The position numbers and the translations under genes were made by a program. 64,000 nt of DNA. Origin: Bacillaceae bacterium SAS-127 (GTDB lineage Bacteria > Bacillota > Bacilli > Bacillales > Domibacillaceae). The notes under the pieces are model-generated. The model did no database searches and was not told the DNA's origin. It worked only from the letters and a program-made list of their open reading frames with translations. Positions 27,101 through 34,765 of this stretch are shown piece by piece (the first letter of the stretch is position 1; each line of letters begins with the position of its first letter). The stretch spans positions 62,001 to 126,000 of the forward strand of contig NKXN01000023.1 of NCBI GenBank assembly GCA_002261155.1, read 5' to 3'.

Positions 27101-29650
27101 TTAATTAAAGATCAGGATTACAAGCTTGAAATCAAAACGGATGCTGATGATAAGCAATCATTTGAAATCAGCTTTTTGAATGATATTGATTCCGCTTATA
27201 TTCTGGACTATCAAACGTTTATTAATGCGAAAAATGGAGATACCATATCCAACGATGTGAAATTAACGGGTGAACAAATTACTACTGAAAATACACAAAC
27301 AAGCGAAAAATTTGCTGTTAGGTTATCTGGTGGTAGCGGAACGGGATCTGGGGAGACTGGTAATTTAGTAGTGACAAAAGTCGATGCAGCGAATAAAGAC
27401 AAGCTGTTACCTGGAGCGACGTTTACCCTTTATGACAGCAAAGGTGAAATTGCTATTAAAACAGCGACGACAGATGCAGAAGGAAAAGTGACATTTAAAA
27501 ACCTGTTGTATGATGACTATTTATTGAAAGAAGACTCTGCTCCTGAAGGATATGTAGTTGGTATTCATGAAGCAGGTCAAATCGTGACTATTGATGCACC
27601 GGAAGTGAATCAAACGGTTAAAAATAAGAAAATTATTCGTTCAGTGGAATTGACAAAAACGGATGATGAGCTATCTTCTTTATTGCTACCGGATGCTGTA
27701 TATAAGTTGCAACATCACAACGGAACGGATTTCGAGGACACATCACATTCTGAGCTTAAAACTGATGCGAATGGGAAAGTCGTCATCGAAGATTTAAAAC
27801 CGGGCAATTATCAATTCATTGAAACGAAAGCACCGTTCGGTTACGAATTAGATGCGACACCAATTGCATTTACGATTGAAGTAAATCAAACAGAAATGGA
27901 TCAAGTGAGTCACACAAACAAGATCATCCTAGGTGATATTGAGCTGACGAAAGTGGACGAATATGATCACAAAATTACTTTAAAAGATGCTGAATTTGAG
28001 CTTCAAGATAAAGATGGAAAAGTCATCAAAGACAAGTTAACAACGAATGAAGAAGGGAAGTTGCTTGTAGAAGACTTGCGCCCTGGTGACTATCAATTCG
28101 TGGAAACGAAAGCTCCAGCTGATTATGAGCTGAATGCAACACCACTTGAATTTACGATTGTCAAAGGACAAACAGAAGGATTAAAAGTAGATTTTGAGAA
28201 TAAATTAATTCCAGGTGCAGTAGAATTAACGAAAATTCATAAAGGTAATGCTGCGATTACTTTAAAAGATGCCGAGTTTAAAGTAATTAACCAAGATAAA
28301 AAAGTGATTCAAGAGAAGTTAAAAACAGATGATAAAGGGAAATTGCTCGTTGAAGATTTGAGACCTGGTGATTATCAATTCGTTGAAACGAAAGCTCCAG
28401 CAGGTTATGTATTAAATACGAAGCCACTGGATTTCACGATTGATAAAAGCCAAAAAGAAACAGTACAGTTGACGTTTGAGAATGAATTAATTCAATGGCC
28501 AAGCTACGAGTGGGATGAAGGTCAAGTTGAATTAACAAAAGTAGATAAAGACGATCCGAAGAAGACATTAAAGGGAGCAGTCTTTACGCTAAAAGATCAA
28601 TACGGTAATACGCTTAAAGAAGGTTTAACAACGGACGAAAACGGAAAATTAGTCGTCAAGAACTTGAAACAAGGTACGTACAAATTCGTGGAAACGAAAG
28701 CGCCATTTGGTTATGAGCTAAATGAAACACCTGTTGATTTCGTTATCGTCAATTATCAAACAGAGGCTAGACAAGTGAGCTTTACAAATGAACTTTCTAC
28801 AGGTGCTGTCGAGTTAACAAAAGTGGATAAAGATGATAAAAAGCTGAAGTTAGAAAATGCGGTCTTCGAATTACAAGATCAAAGCGGAAAAGTACTAAAG
28901 AGCGATTTATCCACAAATAAAGAAGGTAAATTGCTCGTTACAGACTTGAAGCCGGGAGATTATCAATTCGTAGAAACGAAAGCTCCAGCGGGTTATGTAC
29001 TAGATTCAACTCCGCTTAAATTCGAGATTGACAAAGGACAGAAGAAAACATTGACGGTCACTTTTGAGAACAAAACGGCTGAAGGTGCTGTCGAGCTAAC
29101 AAAAGTAGACGAAGCTAACAAGAAATTGAAGTTAGCAGATGCGGTTTTCCAATTAAAAGATGAAAACGACAATGAAATCTATAAAGGTTTAACGACGGAT
29201 GAAAAAGGTATGTTACAGGTTACAGGTTTGAAGCCAGGAACGTACTATTTCGTAGAAACAAAAGCTCCAACTGGCTACGTTTTGGACAGTAAAAAAGAAA
29301 CATTTACTATTGAAAAAGGTCAAACGGAAGTCCAAAAAGTGACCGTTAAAAACAAGAAGCAAAAAGAGGGCGGACCAAATAGTTCCGGTGGGGGCACAGG
29401 GATTGGTATAAACCCTAATGATCCTAACGGTAACAATACAAATGGACCTGATAAAAATCCTTCAAACTCTAATGATCAAGGAAATTCTGGAGTTTCCAAT
29501 AACCAACCAGATAATGATAATCCTACTAACTCTAATAACAAATTACCAAACACAGCGACCAATATGTACACATGGTTAACTGTTGGGATTGGTTTACTAT
29601 TGTTAGCATTTATTCTTATGGTGGTTACTAGAAGAAAAACGAATCAATAG
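24104..29650 (+). CDS. LPNTA-anchored multidomain adhesin (collagen-binding-like and SpaA/CnaB repeats)
   Basis: This is a cell-wall surface protein of 1848 residues. Order: signal peptide (1 to about 31); two related N-terminal adhesin modules (about 35-180 and 220-370, both with TFQLP-type and NNEI/NEIDG segments); about five collagen-binding-like B modules; seven SpaA/CnaB repeats encoded by about 27350-29370, each starting VELTKVD and containing FVETKAPxGY, i.e. the Lys and Glu of intramolecular isopeptide bonds; a Gly/Asn/Pro-rich wall-spanning linker; LPNTA; a membrane helix; and RRKTNQ. A ligand cannot be named. The adjacent class D sortase is the expected anchoring enzyme. The next bases after the stop are a dispersed repeat. 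Confidence 0.92.
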   Translation: MKSKIGIISLVFILFLQNMIYGTGFPTRINAEELGASILTNVMMTDSSGQLIDADKNTEFKPNREAKVELHYEWAISNATTKEGDTFTFQLPAVFQINNEINGSLLANDQTDVGVYRVDPSGQVTITFNEPKENQADASGKLSIPAEFDQTIVKDSETLPIVFDLKGKEQTIQVAFQSEIETPVENKDDEKPAEDVAKVDQEEKEITIDKVSTVPVKAAAKAGEITGNIITDVNLTTTEGIEIHAENNPDNRPILGTEVGVHYKWRLPDGHGYGAGSTFEFQLPNAFELFNEIDGDLAVANGGSVGTFKVTQDGKVTMTFNEKITDRSDIYGELEIWSIFSERLKGSTNQTIEFPTESGKVTIPVHFQPKPGKTIGKSGIPNTAYNASSIDWTIDINKQLEKITNAVVKDPIQDGQELQLGSIQVFELGINLDGSTTVGNQVGSEKYKIVKTADDKDFELQFQDETINKAYQIKYATNITDHDKTKYSNTATLSGDGKPGIDATSSVSVGRGKPLEKNATNYDSRTQTIDWEIKYNYNEKTIAKNDAWLEDFFTDSHKLNGEIKVYKVTLDANGKEASPELVSNYTKTDPTDMEAGKNGFKLQFNEDISSAYKIVYQTVTTKQVFDSETIINKVTLSDKTEKIATRNTWQEILKKKNPETANYKDKIVDWTIALNGNNFNMTEGVLTDTFPNGGLELIEGSFAISGLTRDKDYKLEAKDGSWNNGYTITFLKPLTERHTITYTTKFDNDWKVDKTRAAFDNHANMTWKDGDTQEQKSKEATAVFNPDQYTVNNGFKKGSYNAQTKEITWEIGVNYNLKAINDAKVEDFILQGQKLVEGSLEVYEVELTGGAEGIKKGNELAKDQYTVDYSITDKEGNAGFQIDFGKIAVPYYVTYKTSLKDQLIVEEYKNTATLFDGSDKLTDLTASTSVQHGGEYVNKKATQNGKLVDWTIQINRGQSKISNAKITDTPSANLILLENSFHLYKTTVAENGNVTKGEELIKDQDYKLEIKTDADDKQSFEISFLNDIDSAYILDYQTFINAKNGDTISNDVKLTGEQITTENTQTSEKFAVRLSGGSGTGSGETGNLVVTKVDAANKDKLLPGATFTLYDSKGEIAIKTATTDAEGKVTFKNLLYDDYLLKEDSAPEGYVVGIHEAGQIVTIDAPEVNQTVKNKKIIRSVELTKTDDELSSLLLPDAVYKLQHHNGTDFEDTSHSELKTDANGKVVIEDLKPGNYQFIETKAPFGYELDATPIAFTIEVNQTEMDQVSHTNKIILGDIELTKVDEYDHKITLKDAEFELQDKDGKVIKDKLTTNEEGKLLVEDLRPGDYQFVETKAPADYELNATPLEFTIVKGQTEGLKVDFENKLIPGAVELTKIHKGNAAITLKDAEFKVINQDKKVIQEKLKTDDKGKLLVEDLRPGDYQFVETKAPAGYVLNTKPLDFTIDKSQKETVQLTFENELIQWPSYEWDEGQVELTKVDKDDPKKTLKGAVFTLKDQYGNTLKEGLTTDENGKLVVKNLKQGTYKFVETKAPFGYELNETPVDFVIVNYQTEARQVSFTNELSTGAVELTKVDKDDKKLKLENAVFELQDQSGKVLKSDLSTNKEGKLLVTDLKPGDYQFVETKAPAGYVLDSTPLKFEIDKGQKKTLTVTFENKTAEGAVELTKVDEANKKLKLADAVFQLKDENDNEIYKGLTTDEKGMLQVTGLKPGTYYFVETKAPTGYVLDSKKETFTIEKGQTEVQKVTVKNKKQKEGGPNSSGGGTGIGINPNDPNGNNTNGPDKNPSNSNDQGNSGVSNNQPDNDNPTNSNNKLPNTATNMYTWLTVGIGLLLLAFILMVVTRRKTNQ

Positions 29651-29651
29651 G

Positions 29652-29682
29652 GGTGCCTATCACTCCACGGCTTTTGTCGAAT
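29652..29682 (+). repeat. Dispersed 31-bp repeat, copy 4
   Basis: GGTGCCTATCACTCC then ACGGCTTTTGTCGAAT. It starts 1 bp after the adhesin stop codon and ends 1 bp before a terminator stem. Confidence 0.9.
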
Positions 29683-29683
29683 G

Positions 29684-29723
29684 AACGGCCAGCCATCCGC
29701 AACGGGATGACTGGCCGTTTTTT
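29684..29723. terminator. Bidirectional terminator between adhesin and hxlR-like gene
   Basis: AACGGCCAGCCATCC pairs with GGGATGACTGGCCGTT (one mismatch) around GCAAC, with T-runs on the plus-strand side. The convergent regulator gene ends here. Confidence 0.85.
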
Positions 29724-30069
29724 AATCGTCACATAATAACCGATCAATATATTTTTTATCAACATTCGCGTATCCCCAATCACAAATCATTTCAAGTAGA
29801 GGGATTAAAGATACGCCTTTTTCCGTAAGAGTGTATTCCACGCGTGGAGGTACTTCTGGATAAATAGCCCTTTTAATTAAGCCGTCGTGTTCAAGCTCTC
29901 TTAATTGGTTCGTTAAGGTTTTATGGGAAATATCTTTGATGTATCGTTGCAGTTCTCCAAATCGTCTACATTGGTGTTCGTATAGCTCATAGATAATCAT
30001 CACTTTCCATTTTCCTTGGATGATTTGGATCGTTGCATCAAATTCATTTAAGTATTTTTTTTGCTTCAA
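29722..30069 (-). CDS. HxlR-family winged-helix regulator
   Basis: The 115-residue MarR-like winged-helix protein has the HxlR signatures IIQGKWKVMIIYEL, RRFGELQRYIKDISHKTLTNQL and EVPPRVEYTLTEKG. It starts at a TTG with AAGGAGG upstream. It is divergent from a short-chain dehydrogenase; HxlR regulators often control such adjacent oxidoreductases in response to reactive electrophiles. No cysteine near the N-terminus is available for a redox switch; the Cys in QCRRFGEL is the obvious candidate sensor. Confidence 0.88.
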   Translation of the reverse strand: MKQKKYLNEFDATIQIIQGKWKVMIIYELYEHQCRRFGELQRYIKDISHKTLTNQLRELEHDGLIKRAIYPEVPPRVEYTLTEKGVSLIPLLEMICDWGYANVDKKYIDRLLCDD

Positions 30070-30117
30070 GCGGTTTGCCTCCTTGAGAAGTTACCTTGAG
30101 GTTACTAAAGAACGAAG

Positions 30118-30129
30118 AAGTACGTACTT
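30118..30129. promoter_or_regulatory. Perfect palindrome in the hxlR/SDR intergenic region
   Basis: AAGTACGTACTT is a perfect 12-bp palindrome about 50 bp from the regulator start and about 65 bp from the dehydrogenase start. It is a plausible operator of the HxlR protein. Confidence 0.45.
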
Positions 30130-30193
30130 TTTTATCGTTATATTCTATTGTAAACTGACTTTACTTGAAAAACAAAAGGAAGTAGGGATTACG

Positions 30194-30916
30194 ATGAAAA
30201 AAGGATTTGTAGCGATTACGGGTGCGTCTTCTGGAATTGGAGAAGCGACAGCGAAGTTATTTATGGAAAAAGGGCATAATGTATTAGTGATTGCGCGGCG
30301 TGAGGATCGTTTAGCGCAATTTGAAGGCGAGCATATGATGAAGGCGGCGATCGATGTCACAGATAAAGAAGCCTTAAATCAAGCGATTCAAGTAGCGGAA
30401 GAGAAGTTTGGTCCGGTGGAAGCGATCGTTAACAACGCCGGTCGGATGTTATTAGGAGATATTACGACTCAAGATGCAAGCGAGTGGAAGGACATGTATG
30501 ATGTCAATGTCCTTGGTTTATTAAATGGGATGCAAGCGGTTCTTCCTTCGATGATCGAACGTAAAACGGGAACGATTATTAATATTAGCTCAATTGCAGG
30601 GAAGAAGACATTCCCTGACCATGCCGCTTATGTGGGAACGAAATTTGCGGTTCATTCTATGAGCGAAAACGTTCGTGAAGAAGTATCGAAGCATAACGTT
30701 CGCGTGATGACGATTGCACCAGGAGTAGTTGAGACAGAATTGTTATCTCACACGTCTGATGACACGATTAAAGATAACTACAATGAGTGGAAACAATCGA
30801 TCAACGGTGGACTCAACCCAAACACAATCGCTGAAACAATCTATTTCGCATTCAGCCAACCACAACACATCAACATTCGTGAAATCGCACTAGCACCGAC
30901 ACAACAACAAGTGTAA
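30194..30916 (+). CDS. Short-chain dehydrogenase/reductase (SDR)
   Basis: The 240-residue Rossmann oxidoreductase has the NADP-type motif GASSGIGEATAKLF, NNAGRM, and the catalytic Ser, Tyr and Lys in NISSIAGKKTFPDHAAYVGTK. The open frame begins at 30020, but AAAGGAAGTAGGGA and the family N-terminus place the start at 30194. Its substrate is unknown. Regulation by the divergent HxlR protein is likely. The stop is followed directly by a degenerate dispersed repeat. Confidence 0.9.
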   Translation: MKKGFVAITGASSGIGEATAKLFMEKGHNVLVIARREDRLAQFEGEHMMKAAIDVTDKEALNQAIQVAEEKFGPVEAIVNNAGRMLLGDITTQDASEWKDMYDVNVLGLLNGMQAVLPSMIERKTGTIINISSIAGKKTFPDHAAYVGTKFAVHSMSENVREEVSKHNVRVMTIAPGVVETELLSHTSDDTIKDNYNEWKQSINGGLNPNTIAETIYFAFSQPQHINIREIALAPTQQQV

Positions 30917-30942
30917 GAGCCTGCCACTCATTTTTTTCGAAT
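30917..30942 (+). repeat. Dispersed repeat, copy 5 (degenerate)
   Basis: GAGCCTGCCACTCATTTT then TTTCGAAT. It lies directly after the SDR stop codon and just before a terminator, the same position as other copies. Confidence 0.7.
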
Positions 30943-30943
30943 A

Positions 30944-30982
30944 AAAGCAGTCCCCGTCTAAAATCTAGACGGGGACTGCTTT
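30944..30982. terminator. Bidirectional terminator between SDR and chemoreceptor genes
   Basis: AAAGCAGTCCCCGTCTA and its perfect complement flank a 5-nt loop. The two genes converge on it. Confidence 0.9.
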
Positions 30983-30992
30983 GTTTATGCTG

Positions 30993-32993
30993 CTAGAGCT
31001 TGAATATCAAAATCATCTTTTGAAGATCTTCTGCCATGTCTGCTAAAACAGCGGCAGAAGTAGCGATTTCTTGCATGGAAGCTAGTTGCTCTTCGGAAGC
31101 TGTAGAAACATTTTGAGTTCCTGTAAGTGTGTGGTTTGACACATCTGAGATTTGGTTAATAGATTGAACTACATCGGTTGTGCTTTCTGTTATTTGATTC
31201 GAAAAAGCAAGAACTTCGAGATTTTTTTCTGCCACTTCATTTAAATCGTGTTTAATTTCAGCGAAATGCTGGCCAGCTTCATGGACGATTTGAACGCCAG
31301 CATCGACTTCTTTTTGCCCTTTTTCCATCATGTTGATTGAAGTGACGGTATCGGATTGGATATTTGAAATTAATTCAGTAATTAGTTTAGCAGACTCGGA
31401 TGATTGCTCTGCTAAATTGCGTACTTCGTTTGCCACAACAGCAAATCCTTTTCCTTGTTCCCCTGCACGTGCCGCTTCAATCGCTGCATTCAAAGCTAAT
31501 AAATTAGTTTGTGCTGCTATACTAGAAATCACTTCTACAATCTGGTCAATTTCTTTTGAACGTTCGCCCATTCCTTTGACGGAGTTTGACAAGTTTAACA
31601 TCGTTTTATGAATGGATTCCATTTGTTTTACTGTCAATTGAATGGTTTTGTTACCAGACTCAGCTTTATCTAAGGCTTGTTCGGATAAGGTGGAGGTATT
31701 TTTAGCATGTAAAGCGATTTGAGCTACATTTGTGGAAAGTCTATTCGTATTCTGAACTGTTTCTTCAATCACGTGCATTTGTCGCTCAGCACCTACTGCT
31801 ACCTCGTCAATATTTGTCGTGATATGTACAGATGCTCGACTAGACTGTTCGGCACTTGCCATCAATTCTTCTGATGCAGCAGAAACTTGAGCTGAACTTT
31901 CGCTAATTTTTTTGACGAGGTGTCGTAAGTTTTGGTGCATTTTATTTAAGTTGTCAGCTAAATTACCCGTTTCGTCAGAGTTGATGATGTGAAGCTTCTC
32001 TAGGCTTAAATTTTCATGTGCAATTGCTTTTACTTGACCTGTTATTAAATTGATTGGACGACTAATGCGATTGGAAATGAAAATGGCTATTCCAGTAATA
32101 ATAACAGCTGATATGAAAAAGATAATAGCGCTGTATATTTTCATTTTGTCAGTGGCTGATAAAACCTTTTCCATAGGTGTCACAAAGTAAAGACCATAAT
32201 TAGATAATTGAATGGGGGCAGATGAAACTAACATTTCATTTTTTTTGTTACCAACTGTAGAGTAAACGCTAGATTCCTTCCCTTTTTCTAACGTTGTTAT
32301 CCATTTATTATCTAGTCCAGACTCTGTTAATGATTTACCGATCAGATCCGCATTTGGATGAGTTTGGATTATATTGTTGCTGTCAATCAAGATAGACTTC
32401 ATGTCTGAATTTTTGACCTGTAAATATTTCTCTGATAATCGGTCGAAATTTAAGGTAGCAATGAAAACGCCGATTACTTGTTTAGAAGCTGATTTAGAGT
32501 AAACGGGCGTAGAGATTGTGATCATTCGATTTCCTGATACGTTTGAAGTTAATACACCTGTAATAGTCTCTTCACCACGCATTCCTCTTTGAAAGTATTC
32601 TCTTTCAGCAAGTGATTGTTTGTTTATTTGTTTTTCTGTTGTGTGCGCTCTCACGATTCCTTTTGCATCAATAAAAACGACGGCTTCGTACGTAGCGTCT
32701 TGTGCTTTGATTGCTTTTGCTAATTGCAGCTGTTTTTTCTGGTCTAATGAAGTAATTTCTTCTGTTTGTGAAGCTAATTTAATTTCACTTAATCGGCTTT
32801 CTAACCATTCTTCAATTCCTTTTGAAGTACTTTCGGTGAATTGGTGCATAGAACGCTCTTCTTGTTTCACAATTTGATTTACAGACGTTTGATAAATAAC
32901 GAAAGCTACGATGGCCATTGGAATAATACTGACTAATAAAAAACTTTGGATCAATTTTTGTTTGATAGATACTTTGATGTCTATATTCTTCAT
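30993..32993 (-). CDS. Methyl-accepting chemotaxis protein with double Cache sensor
   Basis: The 666-residue receptor has membrane segment 1 (about 12-33), an extracellular dCache-type domain ([44 protein letters not shown]), membrane segment 2 (about 283-305), HAMP ([14 protein letters not shown]) and a signalling domain with the conserved hairpin tip [21 protein letters not shown]. It probably senses a small organic ligand such as an amino acid. It is monocistronic, with a terminator shared with the convergent SDR gene. Confidence 0.93.
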   Translation of the reverse strand: MKNIDIKVSIKQKLIQSFLLVSIIPMAIVAFVIYQTSVNQIVKQEERSMHQFTESTSKGIEEWLESRLSEIKLASQTEEITSLDQKKQLQLAKAIKAQDATYEAVVFIDAKGIVRAHTTEKQINKQSLAEREYFQRGMRGEETITGVLTSNVSGNRMITISTPVYSKSASKQVIGVFIATLNFDRLSEKYLQVKNSDMKSILIDSNNIIQTHPNADLIGKSLTESGLDNKWITTLEKGKESSVYSTVGNKKNEMLVSSAPIQLSNYGLYFVTPMEKVLSATDKMKIYSAIIFFISAVIITGIAIFISNRISRPINLITGQVKAIAHENLSLEKLHIINSDETGNLADNLNKMHQNLRHLVKKISESSAQVSAASEELMASAEQSSRASVHITTNIDEVAVGAERQMHVIEETVQNTNRLSTNVAQIALHAKNTSTLSEQALDKAESGNKTIQLTVKQMESIHKTMLNLSNSVKGMGERSKEIDQIVEVISSIAAQTNLLALNAAIEAARAGEQGKGFAVVANEVRNLAEQSSESAKLITELISNIQSDTVTSINMMEKGQKEVDAGVQIVHEAGQHFAEIKHDLNEVAEKNLEVLAFSNQITESTTDVVQSINQISDVSNHTLTGTQNVSTASEEQLASMQEIATSAAVLADMAEDLQKMILIFKL

Positions 32994-33100
32994 AGTTAGC
33001 CCCCCTCATCATAATACCATCTATCAACCTATATATCGGTTTAATTTTCCATAAATATAGGTATTTAAGACTTTTAATATGTATATATTATGTCGGGGGA

Positions 33101-33131
33101 GGTGCCTGTCACTCCCCGGTTTTTGTCGAAT
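33101..33131 (+). repeat. Dispersed 31-bp repeat, copy 6
   Basis: GGTGCCTGTCACTCC then CCGGTTTTTGTCGAAT. Unlike most copies it lies upstream of a gene (33198) and between divergent transcription units. Confidence 0.92.
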
Positions 33132-33197
33132 GGTCAATGCATAGGATTCAGTGCTTCGGATATGCTAAGGGTGATCATGTACAATGGGAGGATTCCT

Positions 33198-33431
33198 ATG
33201 AATACACGCTATTGTTGTCCGAACTGCCAAACGAATCGATCGCGCTTCAATATTATTAAGCAGGTAGCTCGTGCGGTGAAATTAAATCCACAAACTGGTG
33301 ATGTGATGGAAAGTATGATTGATCCAGGGCCGTTGCATATGGCTTATAATGGACCAGAAAAAAGAGTGCAGTGTGCGGTCTGTGGATTAATTGACGATGA
33401 GCGGTTGTTTATTAAATTTGGCGAGAAATAA
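33198..33431 (+). CDS. Small zinc-ribbon-like protein of unknown function
   Basis: The 77-residue protein has two CxxC pairs, CCPNC near the N-terminus and CAVCG near residue 60, which should bind one zinc. The open frame extends upstream to 33090 through a dispersed repeat, but TGGGAGGA and the ATG at 33198 give the compact zinc protein. A TACAAT -10-like sequence lies at about 33180. I do not recognise the family. A terminator follows. Confidence 0.65.
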   Translation: MNTRYCCPNCQTNRSRFNIIKQVARAVKLNPQTGDVMESMIDPGPLHMAYNGPEKRVQCAVCGLIDDERLFIKFGEK

Positions 33432-33468
33432 AGTGCTAAGCGTTCAAGCTGGCACTTTATTTTTTTTG
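33428..33468 (+). terminator. Terminator after the zinc-ribbon gene
   Basis: AAAGTGC...GCACTTT stem with an AGC/GCT extension, followed by eight Ts. Confidence 0.75.
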
Positions 33469-33667
33469 CAGGAAATACTAGAAAAAAAACGAACTTTGAA
33501 TGTAATGGGAGGGATTAGAATGGAGAATGATCGGTTTCAAACTTTAAAGAAGTATTAGTTGTATTTGATGAGAAACTAATAAGATCTAAAGAAGAGTTTA
33601 AATAAGGAAGGATACTGGGTAAAAGTAAGATAACAAGGAAGCAAGACGAATAGGGGAGGGATGACAC

Positions 33668-34717
33668 ATGAAAAAGATTTTTCCAGTAATATGGTTAGTG
33701 TTCACCTTTGTTCTGATCGTTGGATGTGCTAGTGAAAAAGAGGCTAAAGGATATAATGGGAATGAAAAGGAACAAAAAAAGGTTGCTTTTTTGCAAAAGA
33801 AGTTAAACGTTGAGGACTATTTCCCAATGGTTGAAAATGTGAAGTATGTTTATGAGGGAAAGGGAAATGAATATGCTTCCTACGATGTAATGATTGACTA
33901 CCTTGAAAAAGGAAAAGTACAGCAACGAATTGATAACGGTGGTACGGTTTTGGCGAATGTGCTTCAAGTAAAGGTAGGGAAGTTACAGAAGGTGTGGACG
34001 AGAGAAGAAGTTTATTATCGCGAAAACTTTTTAAAGGCAAAAGGAAGTGAAGAGGAAATTTTGCTAATGGCACCCCTTACTAAAGGGACTGCTTGGAAGC
34101 TACAGGATGGCCGCATGAGAGAGATCACCAATACTGAGGCTTCGATTGATACGCCATCAGGTAGTTATCGTGCGATTGAAGTGATGACAAAAGGTAAGGA
34201 TAGTGAAACACTCGATTACTACGCAAAAGGGATTGGTTTGGTGAAATCTGTCTTTCGATCGGGGGAGATGGAAGTCAGTTCTTCATTAAGCAAAATCGAG
34301 GAAAATGTCCCATTTGTTCAAGAAATTCGTTTCTTTTACCCGAATATAGATGGTGATCGGTTAGAATATAAAACGAAAAAAGTTAGCTTTAAGACGAATG
34401 ACACTACGAGAAAGAAGTTAGAGGAAGCTTACAAACAGCCGGTTAACTCTCCGCTTGGAAAGGTTTTCTCAAAAAACACAAAAATTAATAGCCTTTATTT
34501 AAATAAGGATGGCATCGTGTATATCGATTTAAACCAAGCTTTTGTGAATGAAATGAATGCGGGAGCGGGCTATGAATCGATGATTTTGCAAAGCGTTGCC
34601 AACACATTTGGTCAATATTATAACGTTGAAAAAGTGATGTTGACAATCGATGGAAATTTGTACGAATCAGGTCATATTTCGATGACAAAAGGTGAGTATT
34701 TGCAAGTGCAAAATTAA
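33668..34717 (+). CDS. GerMN-domain lipoprotein
   Basis: The lipoprotein signal peptide ends in LIVGC. Residues about 40-210 form a beta-rich domain of unknown function (YFPMVENVKYVYEGKG). Residues about 220-349 form a GerMN domain (EIRFFYPNIDGDRLEYK, INSLYLNKDGIVYIDLNQAF, SMILQSVANTFGQYYNVEKV). GerM in Bacillus is a sporulation/germination lipoprotein, but this domain pairing differs from GerM itself, which has two GerMN domains. It is exported and membrane-anchored. Monocistronic, with AGGGGAGGG before the ATG. Confidence 0.82.
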   Translation: MKKIFPVIWLVFTFVLIVGCASEKEAKGYNGNEKEQKKVAFLQKKLNVEDYFPMVENVKYVYEGKGNEYASYDVMIDYLEKGKVQQRIDNGGTVLANVLQVKVGKLQKVWTREEVYYRENFLKAKGSEEEILLMAPLTKGTAWKLQDGRMREITNTEASIDTPSGSYRAIEVMTKGKDSETLDYYAKGIGLVKSVFRSGEMEVSSSLSKIEENVPFVQEIRFFYPNIDGDRLEYKTKKVSFKTNDTTRKKLEEAYKQPVNSPLGKVFSKNTKINSLYLNKDGIVYIDLNQAFVNEMNAGAGYESMILQSVANTFGQYYNVEKVMLTIDGNLYESGHISMTKGEYLQVQN

Positions 34718-34718
34718 A

Positions 34719-34753
34719 TGCCAGACGCCAATTTTATAAATTGGCGTCTGGCA
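34719..34753. terminator. Bidirectional terminator between GerMN lipoprotein and histidine kinase genes
   Basis: TGCCAGACGCCAATTT pairs with AAATTGGCGTCTGGCA almost perfectly; the genes are convergent. Confidence 0.88.
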
Positions 34754-34765
34754 CTTTCATGATCA

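Noticed and set aside
28000-29370. Tandem near-identical segments that could be taken for an assembly artefact
   Set aside because: The repeats are 90-95 residues long, differ at many positions and match SpaA/CnaB domains, so they are normal adhesin stalk modules.
33470-33667. Short coding remnant (VLVVFDEKLIRSKEEFK) before the GerMN gene
   Set aside because: No start codon or ribosome site in that frame and too short to assign; the stretch otherwise shows nothing.
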